Below, one piece after another: positions 55,801 to 64,000 of a stretch of 64,000 bases of DNA (within the stretch, counting starts at the first letter, position 1; every line of letters starts with the position of its first letter). Below the pieces are notes generated by a model that worked only from the letters and a program-made list of their open reading frames with translations, had not been told where the DNA came from and did not search any database. Position numbers and translations under genes: made by a program. Source of the DNA: Membranipora membranacea (taxonomy: Eukaryota > Bryozoa > Gymnolaemata > Cheilostomatida > Membraniporidae); NCBI GenBank assembly GCA_914767715.1, contig OU612075.1, positions 14,260,001 to 14,324,000 of the forward strand. Direction: 5' to 3'.

Positions 55801-58800
55801 TTGTCACCACCAAATGCAGGGAAGACAATTCTAACATTATCCTCTGTTGACCAGAGCACTAATGGTGTTGACACTCATGCCAGCAATCCATGCAACACCT
55901 GACAGTCCAGATTAGTGCCATAATTAAGTTGTGCATATGTAAAGTCTCTGACCAGGCTTGAGCCAACCACTGATGCTCGTATATACGTGGTCTGTCCTGT
56001 AGTGATTCTCGGGTGTGCTGTGACTTAACGCAATTAAAATTTTCCTAAATAGAATAATATTAATATTTGTACATAACTTTAAGCACCTGCAATGCAGTAT
56101 AAGCGATAAATGTTCCTTCTCACCTGCCTGGCATGGTGTTTACTCTATCAACCCACTGTCGCTGTCAGCGCGAGATATCGAAGTAGGCGTGCTGTCGAAC
56201 GAGGATAGAGTTTGGTCACAATCTGGAGCTGCAGTGGTGGTGCCATACATATGAATATCTTGAATCAATATTCAATGGCAACCCATCTTAAGCTCAGGTC
56301 CATATCTTACCTAAACTTGGATAGTACTCCTCACATTGGTAAAAGAATTTAGGACCAGTTTCAATTAGAACAGTCACTAACTAGTCGTTCACTCATAGCA
56401 TTGTGTTACGCACAATGTCATGCAGATTGTATAGAAAACATAAGTAATTATTTTGTGTGCTGTGCCTATGCAAATGCAAGACAAGTCGTCGTAAAAACTG
56501 ATTCAATAAAGCCTTGTTCCCACCAATGTGCTTTTTCTAATCTCAGGAATTTCTAAGATTTTGCACTGGCAATCATTAAAGAATATGTGGGTACCACAAA
56601 ATGCAGCACAACACATCGCACAACATACCGCACGAAAGTAGAATTTCGTGCGAAGGTATTTGTAAACGCACGATCTCTGTGTATTTTGTACCCATCAATC
56701 ACAGCGATGCACAAGTGGTCGGTAGTGGTCGTGCATGACCGCAGATGAGTTCCTGCGACAGTTATGCAGTTGATGGGTACCAGGCTTAACCATGGTTTTA
56801 GTGCTAACTTTTAAGAGCCCACTCATGATGATGATCATTAAAATCTGCTGCTAACGACTGAATTGAATAAGTTGCTACCTTCTAAGTGGGTAAGTTTTCA
56901 ATAGCAGTCACTATGGTTATTGACTAATCTTATATAAATTACTATTTAACGACAGATTTTAGTGACCATTGCTAGCGACTGTTCTAATTGAAACCGGGAC
57001 CTAATTGGACCTAAATTCTTCGGCCTAAAGGATTAAAAGGGAAAGAATGAAGTTTTGGTTGATTGGTTTGATATCCACTTAAATTCTCAAAATAAGAAAA
57101 CACGTGCACTGCGGGCTGGATGTAAAGAACTAGAATGTTCACAAACACACATGGGAAGATATATACTGCTGCTTTTAAAACAGGATTTCTAGCTGAAGAA
57201 CTGTGTGTTGCAAAGTGGTACACGCATGCCTGGATACGATATCTGTAGCTGCCAGACTCTGTTATCTTTGAATTGCAATTTACGGATTTTTATTCACAAT
57301 CCTCACCTTTGAATTTGATTGGTGAATGCCATCAACAAAATTATGGTGACAGTCTTGCTTCAGATAATTAGACTTGTTTACCATTCTAGTCCTGTCCCAT
57401 TACTACTAAATATAGATTTGGTAAGTGAAGATGAAAGCCTTCGAATCATAATGTTTGCCAGTCTAAATTCTAGTGGCAATAAATATGCCATAGATAGTAC
57501 TTTCCTAAGGCATTTTCCTAAAAAATTATGTTTGGGCTGTTTATTATTATTGTTATGTTGTGGAAAATATAAACCATATAGCTACAAAAAGAAGCAACTA
57601 TTGGGATAAAAAGGCCTGCTGTTTTGTGTATTTTGTGTTGGGGTTATAAATGTCAGCATGTCAGTGATACACAGGGCTTCGCAGCCTGTTCAAGGTTGAG
57701 ATGAATGACTTCCGACCCTTGATTAAATCTGCAAACTCTGGTTAATCAGTATCACAGCCATCTAAAATTGCTATTGCTATTTTAGATGGCCACTACAACG
57801 CATCAGCCGATGTTCGATATTACTCAATATTAGGCAGTTTTCTCAATTACCCGAATTATTTATATTCCAGCCTTATTTATATCTAAGAAGGTCATTGGCC
57901 CGTCATGTTATCATCTATTTAGTCTCATTGCACCGCCGCCCCGCTTGCTGTAAACAAGTCTCGAGCTATAATCCCAATAGCCTTGACAAATAAATGCGTC
58001 CATCGTGTTGCAATAAAATGCTATAGTAGCAGACAAAGCAGACGAAACACTTGAAATAGCCAACATTTGTATATTGTGGAGACTGCAGAGAGACCAAAAC
58101 ACTAACGGAAGAGGATATTAAAACAATCGCCACTGACAAATCACACGCAAATGGCTATGTATATTCTACTCGAAGTGCCTCTCTGCTCTGACTGATGATC
58201 AACCCACGACAGTATTAATGTTAGACATTCATTAGCTACCAATAACCCTACCTGCGGTGAATCACCAGAGCAGCGCACTAATGAAGCAGCGATCAACCCT
58301 GGCGTCCTCTTCTATGATGCGCTCTGCTAAATACAATCTTAATGAAACGGTATATCAACCCCAGCAAACAAATTAAAATATAAAATATTGAAATCGTCGT
58401 TGGTGAACGCTTGACACTGCCTGATCGACATTACTCGGGTAGTTGAACCATTATTATTGAAGGTGGAAAACTCCTTAATCAGCTAATTCATTTTTGCCAA
58501 TCAACAGTCCATACTCATTTTATCTATAATACATGTGTTCATCCTGTCACTTTACGATATACACATAGAGCAGAATATTGAAGGTCACCATGCCTTCTAA
58601 GTATTGATTGGACCAGAAACGCCGTATAAATGAGCTGAGACTATGTGCAAGGATCTTGGGTCTTGCTTCTAATGATATTTGTGGTTCCTTAGGTTGCCTT
58701 GGTGAAGAAATACTTTACATATCAATGTCTGAAGCCTTATTATAGTCTCATGTCTGTGGGATATCAGTTTAAATCTTACTGTTTGTCTGTGTTGCAGGGC

Positions 58801-61800
58801 CTCCAGCGTGTTGGGATACCAGCCCTTTGAGATTCTGGGTACCAGCGGATACGACTATTATCACCCACAAGACTTAGAGCATATATCAGCATCTCATAGG
58901 AAATGTACGTCGGCAGCGTCAATTGCTCCCTTTTTATACATCACTGTTAATTTTTAAATCATTGGAATCTTAAAGCACACATTTACAACTGAAAAGTTCT
59001 TACAATCTAGTTTTTCACATATCTTTCCGTGAGTGGACCTTTAACACCGACTGGTGGGAGGTGGGAGGGGATGCTGCACAACCTAACATTATTATACTTA
59101 TACCTCTGGATACGAGGCACCCTGCTTAGAAATCCCAGCTTGGTTTCCATATTGCAGAATAGACCAATGCTGGTTTTGCAAGCAACCTGACATTTGCAAT
59201 TAGCAGAAAACAGTCAAGCATTGTCAGATCCTAAATCATGTGTGATTCTGATGAAAGTATGCTCTCCTGTCTTGATTTCAAGTAATTCTATATCTTGGCT
59301 GAGTTATTAAGTTTATGTTTGATTAATTGGACCTTATCAAATGGGTTGCCAAAATTTCTTGATTGATTGGGAAAAAAATTTTTTTTAAAGATTTGTATCA
59401 AAGGGTAGGCGCAATTCAAGGTGAAATCGAGTAGGAAGAAAGCAACCAGTAAACTGAATCATAGAAAAAAGTGGATCCTTTTACCAGTACGATTCATTTA
59501 AACTAAAAAACAGACGTTACAGGCTACAAACTATCCCACATTATGTAATGTGAATATGACTTATACATGATGTAAATTGATACAGTATTGAAGACGGGGT
59601 GCTGTCGGACACCGTTACACAGAATGCTGACTAAGGGGCAGGACTGGGTGTGGCTTAGTACCGATCTCTATATGTGTTATAATCAGTGGAATGGCAAACC
59701 AGAACATGTTGAGTGTATACACAGGATTCCTCGGTAAGAATCGCCATAAATTGTGTCCTGAAATTGGACAAATATCTCGACTGGCTCTTGAGATCAATAA
59801 TTGTGTTTGGGAGCTGAATAAGCTGAGCGAGGAAGATAGTTGTGGTTTTGAAACATCGTTTTATATTCCAACCTTCATATGCAAAGTCTGTAATCGCAAA
59901 TCTTAGCTAAACAGCTACTCTAATGCTTTGTCCATCTGTACTATTGTTGAGGTCAAAATTATATCAACCTGCGTTGCCCTCAGCGGTCTTATGCCAACTC
60001 CCAATGGAACACAACTATAATGTCAATAGTTGCCAGAGTGAGTTTCTGTCTGGGTAGTATTCCCCTGTCAGGATGTCTGTGGGGTTATTCAACTACAAAC
60101 TTTATCTCTGATGCACAAATTCTCATTTGAGGGTTTCTCTACAATGTTCTCAAAGTTGGCCATAAATAATTTGCCAATCAAATTGTCAATCAATTTTGTC
60201 AGTGATATGATCGGTCCGACCTGTGGTATCAGATTTTTTCATTTGTCTCTCCTTTTTCTGTGTAGTAAAGAGGAAATAGCTGAATATAAAAGAAATGGCT
60301 GCTCACCGGAAATTTCTATAGACTCTCCTGTCGTTAAAAAACCAAGATTGAGCGAGCCATTCGCACCGTCCAACCAGTCTTCCCATGGTAACCCCTCAGG
60401 TTAGTGAGTCATAAATAACCGTGTACGCATGTATATACACAGCATAAACATACAGAGTGTATAATAAATAAACAACATATACATACAGAGTATATAAAAT
60501 TTACAGAGTATAAAACATATATGACATACAATTTATATATATATATACACACATTTGTGCAATAAAGTGTCATATATTATATATCCCACTATTGTACCCA
60601 TAAAAACCCTGGACAATGAATTATTCATATATATATATATATAGTGGCTATCAGTGTGTAGGACAGTCTTTGCATTGCAGTTGTCCGACCATGTCAGGCT
60701 ATTTTATCTACCATTAATTACTATTGGGTTAAGGATGCCCAACATGATTATTTAAGAGGATTTAAGACATGATTTTTTGTGGGTCATATAAAATGACTCC
60801 TCATTTTTGAGTGACACTTAGTTGGGGCCAAATACACACAGATTACACTTAAAAGCACAGATTTGAATCTATATATATATAAATATATATATATATTTTT
60901 TTCTTATTCCAAATGCCGTTTATATATAGTACTTATCTCGTTAATGTGAGGCTGTTTGGCTGTGTTCAGCACAGCATTGACTGATCGGAGAAAATCAACA
61001 ATTTTGTGCCCCTATATGCCATGCATTACCATGAAATGATGTCATTTCTACCTGATGACACAATGTTTTCCTTAGGGAGATATTCTTATTATAATTATGA
61101 ACACATCAATGAACTAAACCTCAGTTCATTGAACACATCATAGTGACCTTTTCTGATTGGCTAACGACATCCTTCTTTGTAAAATATAGCCACAAAAATT
61201 ATTATTGCTTACCCGATATTATAAAATAATAGTATATTCAGCTAGCGCATAGCCTACATGAAATCGCCTGGTAAAGTTCAGCTACCCAGCGTGTATTTGT
61301 ATGTGATAGCATCTAGGCATCTAGGTGACATGATTCGTCTAATATTGTCATGAAAAGTACTCCATTTATATCATTCAGAATTGCCTGGTTGAGGCAAACA
61401 ACCGGTGTGTCATAACTCACCAAATATATCAATTAGCCCATAAATACATCTGAGAAGTACATTCACCAAGAATTCCAGATTTATACATTCACCATGGCAG
61501 TTTGATTAGCAACATAATTAATGGATGTCTAATCGAGGTGTAAGTTCGGCTTTTTGTCATTTACTAAATCTACCAAGTACTAGGTTATAACTCATAATAT
61601 AGCCATGGATATATATTGTTCTGATTATTTTCATTTCTTTAATTTTGTAGTAACCTTTCCATTACGAATTCAGCTGCCAAAAACAGATGTGTTTTCTGCA
61701 AACCTCTGCGATGTGGGGATAACTCGGAATCGAGAACTAAATCATGGTCGACAGGTAAACTCAATCATTTACCAGATCAAAATAATGTTGCTTTGCAGAA

Positions 61801-63510
61801 GTATGAAAATTTACTCAGTTTAAATTAACTGAATTCATATGTAATATTAGAGATTATATTACATAAGCATGAGTAAGAAATCTGATGCCATAATATAACA
61901 TAACATTTATACTGTAAAGTCGGTCAGTCTGTCTGTGAATGTTACAATGCCTCACGCAGTAGTGATATCTAGTATACAAGCAAGCATTTATAATCTTTGA
62001 TACAAGTGAACTACTGTATTGGTGTAATATTGCTTGTTTTAATGTGCAGCGTGGTTCGAATTACACTGTTTCTAGGGAAATCAAATGATTTATTTTTGGC
62101 ACTGGAAACTCCAACCACAATCTCTGTGCCAAATGTTTTCCTAGTATTTTAAAATTAACTGTTGATTTATTGCATTCTATTTTATAGTAGTTAATGAATT
62201 TCTCTTAGGGTAATATCAACAACCACACCAAAGTGAATGTGGTTATGACAACCCAAGCACAAGCGTACACCGCACATAAAACAAAATATATATTTATTCA
62301 GGAGCCTCGTCCTTTATGGCAGAAGTTTTCATCGTTAGTACGGCCGGTAGATCCTCCACTCCTCTCTCCAGTACACCTAAACCCTGTACAACAGAAACTA
62401 CATACACAACTACAGACCAAATATAACACTCTAAAAGCCAGTCTGGACCGTCAACAGGAGGAGCTGTCACAACTTCTCACCCAGTTAAACCTCGCAGCCA
62501 GTGAGTATCACTCTGTGTTCATTCTGTCCATAATGGTTTAGTTTGTTGCCTCCCAACACTCAAATCAGTTGAATCGTTCCTTTTCATGTTATATCAGATG
62601 CATCAAACTGCATATGCGGGTTCTATGTAGATCTCAGTTTGTGCAAGCAAGTTTGAAAACAGTTGTAACGTCGAAACACTTCATACCATCATTTATGTTG
62701 AGACTCATATGCTAAAAATCTGGTCATCCAAGCGAATCCAGATTGACGTCATTTACATTGGTTTTTCTTGCAAACCATGTTTCTGCCATTGACGCTTGAA
62801 TGTACTTTTCAACAAATTAGAGAAATGTGTCACTGCATTTGATATTCTACATCAGAATGTGTGAATCTCAATGGCATTGAATCTACTACTCCATGCTACT
62901 TACTAGTTATCATTAGTTATCATTATCTATTGAAATCGGTCAACACCGATAATGGTAAAACCCAACAATTACACACTCACACAAATTGAAAGATTGGAAT
63001 TTCGAATCACATTTAAAGAGATATGAAAATTTCCTTTCAAATTTGTGCACATGATTATTTGGAATGCCTTATTCTCACGCGCATTTGAGTCCATAAGTGA
63101 CAATGCATTGCAGTGTTGACGTCAAGCGCGCAGTTGATGCAGTTATTGTAATATGGCCCAAACTACGCTTGTCTTGTAGCTGCTCCTACGCACAATATTA
63201 TAACTGGTACCATCTGCTCTTGCAGGTGTGATTTACCTCTGCACTGCTCCGCTAGTCTCACCTTTGCTGGAAAATTAGGTGTGAAAAAAAATCCATAATG
63301 AAGAGTTGGTTATATGGGACGGGGTTATACGCCTGGTTACTTGTCCCTCATACAAGTGTGTTAAAATTGGTTTTTATTTTTCTTTGTGTAGCAATGCAAC
63401 CTTCTAGCCAAGACAAGATGTTCGGTGCCTCACATAGCAGTGATGAAATGAATTATCAAGGAAGACAACACCCTGTGGACAGTTTATGGGCCAAACAGAA
63501 TCAGCCATGA
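49815..63510 (+). CDS. CLOCK/NPAS2-like bHLH-PAS transcription factor, 13 exons, 511 aa
   Basis: Exons: 49815-49861, 51305-51456, 51858-51949, 52980-53069, 53631-53736, 54580-54716, 55134-55234, 58798-58904, 59586-59733, 60266-60399, 61651-61754, 62302-62500, 63392-63510. All are GT-AG with continuous frame from ATG to TGA. Residues 18-66 are a bHLH with the CLOCK signature [10 protein letters not shown] and an E-box-contacting N/E/RR pattern. [11 protein letters not shown] just after it matches CLOCK WKPTFLSNEEF. PAS-A (about 98-210) is very divergent. PAS-B (about 225-326) is clear: [54 protein letters not shown] Gln-rich coiled-coil segment (about 434-472) corresponds to the CLOCK C-terminal coiled coil. 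CLOCK pairs with BMAL/Cycle to drive the circadian E-box loop; that role here is inferred. It is much shorter than vertebrate CLOCK (about 850 aa) and lacks the poly-Gln tail. The 62302 acceptor is the least certain junction. Confidence 0.85.
54100..54327 (+). CDS. Possible small secreted-peptide ORF inside a CLOCK-like intron
   Basis: A 75-codon frame in intron 5 (53737-54579) begins with a short polar stretch, then a hydrophobic run [17 protein letters not shown] resembling a signal peptide, then a short Cys-containing segment. No family is recognised. It could be a nested small gene like the lectin in CYFIP, an exon of one, or chance. Support is weak. Confidence 0.15.
   Translation: MRTQNMDDKTRVNWIYMFILTFLFCALKSGHSTELDTVDTFCFHEIPTDSPNFRVALTRVTCYNGPFVIGGLMLV
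55235..58797. other. Largest intron of the CLOCK-like gene, 3.6 kb
   Basis: It separates the exon ending YMENK from the exon carrying [12 protein letters not shown]. No supported exon lies inside. It contains the TIR element at 56344-57019. A 96-codon frame at 57319-57609 has no recognisable domain and no splice logic. Confidence 0.5.
56344..57019. mobile_element. TIR (MITE-like) element, about 676 bp
   Basis: The left end AGAATTTAGG then GTTTCAATTAGAACAGTC is inverted at the right end as GACTGTTCTAATTGAAAC then CCTAAATTCT, with small insertions between blocks. Inside are further inverted pieces: TGTACCCATCAA near 56688 against TTGATGGGTACC near 56771, and GCACGAAA against TTTCGTGC near 56633. 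This looks like one small element nested in another. No transposase frame was seen. It lies in the large CLOCK-like intron. Confidence 0.65.
60515..60905. repeat. AT-dinucleotide microsatellites
   Basis: Several TATATA runs (about 60530-60550, 60630-60645, 60870-60900) and nearby ACATAC-type degenerate repeats occur in intron 10 of the CLOCK-like gene. Confidence 0.75.
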
Positions 63511-64000
63511 CAAATAGTGTCCCCGTTATGACTCTCGCAGGATTTTTCTCCCTATCAGGCAGTCTCTGCTGCGGGTAATGTGCCGTCACAGTATCAGTAT
63601 ATGACATTGAAGCTCAGGTGAACCACCTGCAGAGAACTACTTAGAGAAGAAGCTAAGCAGTGCAAAACAAGCACTGACCGCTCGATATGCCTGAAACAGT
63701 ATCATCGTATGGCATATTAAGCTATGGGCATATGGGGATGGGAAAGCTGTAGCGTTTTCTCTGGTGTGGAGGAAGGAAAATCCGTTCCTCATCTCAGTGA
63801 GGCAACCCAGCAGTCTCTATGCATGCCAGTCAAGGATTTTACACCCTGCTATATAATTATTATTTTATATTCAATCATTCCAAATCTCATTTTCAATAAG
63901 ACTGATTCGTCTGCAATGCTGTGGTGATGCACAAGAGGAAATCTTCTTACTCTGCTGCCAAATGTCTTATATAATAATTATCACTCTTCATTCACTGTGT
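63511..64000. other. 3' region of the CLOCK-like gene to window end
   Basis: This follows the CLOCK-like stop codon. A weak poly(A)-like AATAAG occurs near 63895; no canonical AATAAA was noticed. No further gene is supported. Confidence 0.4.

Noticed and set aside
57319-57609. 96-codon + strand frame in a CLOCK-like intron
   Set aside because: Hydrophobic but without domain similarity, good start context or splice partners; chance frames of this size are expected in this much sequence.
61090-61140. Small inverted repeat TCAATGAACT / AGTTCATTGA with repeated GAACACATCA
   Set aside because: Stem of only 10 bp with no further structure; too short to distinguish from chance in AT-rich sequence.

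Overview
The window is nuclear DNA from an animal. Every recognisable gene is broken into many exons with GT-AG introns, mostly 0.2-1.7 kb (the longest about 3.6 kb), in AT-rich sequence using the standard code. CYFIP (WAVE complex), a CLOCK-type bHLH-PAS factor, a tandem PTP receptor-like gene and C-type lectins together require a metazoan. The proteins diverge strongly from vertebrate relatives, and non-coding DNA is rich in small SINE, MITE and foldback elements. I infer an early-branching animal, a sponge being the most likely guess; the taxon is not proven by the sequence.

Layout. (1) About 0.8-7.1 kb, + strand: an 8-exon gene for a poly-C2H2 zinc-finger protein of about 1,104 residues. 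(2) 8.4-17.4 kb, + strand: a 16-exon membrane-anchored tandem PTP-domain protein of 741 residues whose two phosphatase domains both lack key catalytic residues. (3) 18.0-25.2 kb, - strand, convergent with (2): a C-type-lectin receptor with signal peptide, one CTLD, a Thr-rich mucin-like stalk, two alternative-looking transmembrane exon pairs and a long charged tail. (4) 26.7-44.8 kb, - strand: a complete 25-exon CYFIP/Sra-1 orthologue of 1,277 residues. One of its introns holds, on the opposite strand, a complete two-exon secreted C-type lectin (34.5-35.2 kb). (5) 49.8-63.5 kb, + strand: a compact 13-exon CLOCK/NPAS2-like gene of 511 residues, divergent from CYFIP across a 5 kb gap.

Non-coding DNA carries a hAT-type MITE with a perfect 8-bp target duplication, two large foldback repeats, a TIR element of about 0.68 kb, two tRNA-like SINE heads, a U2-snRNA-like retroposed copy with 12-bp flanking repeats, a 16-bp tandem array, several strong hairpins (two with pre-miRNA geometry), and a shared compact poly(A) signal between the convergent genes (2) and (3).

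No operon logic applies. The themes that connect genes are cell-surface recognition and signalling (lectin receptor, secreted lectin, pseudophosphatase receptor) beside a Rac/WAVE actin regulator. The best candidates for something undescribed are the double pseudophosphatase, the lectin receptor with duplicated intron-split TM modules, and the miRNA-like hairpin between CYFIP and CLOCK. All exon models were built by eye from splice consensus, reading-frame continuity and family similarity; no search was run.
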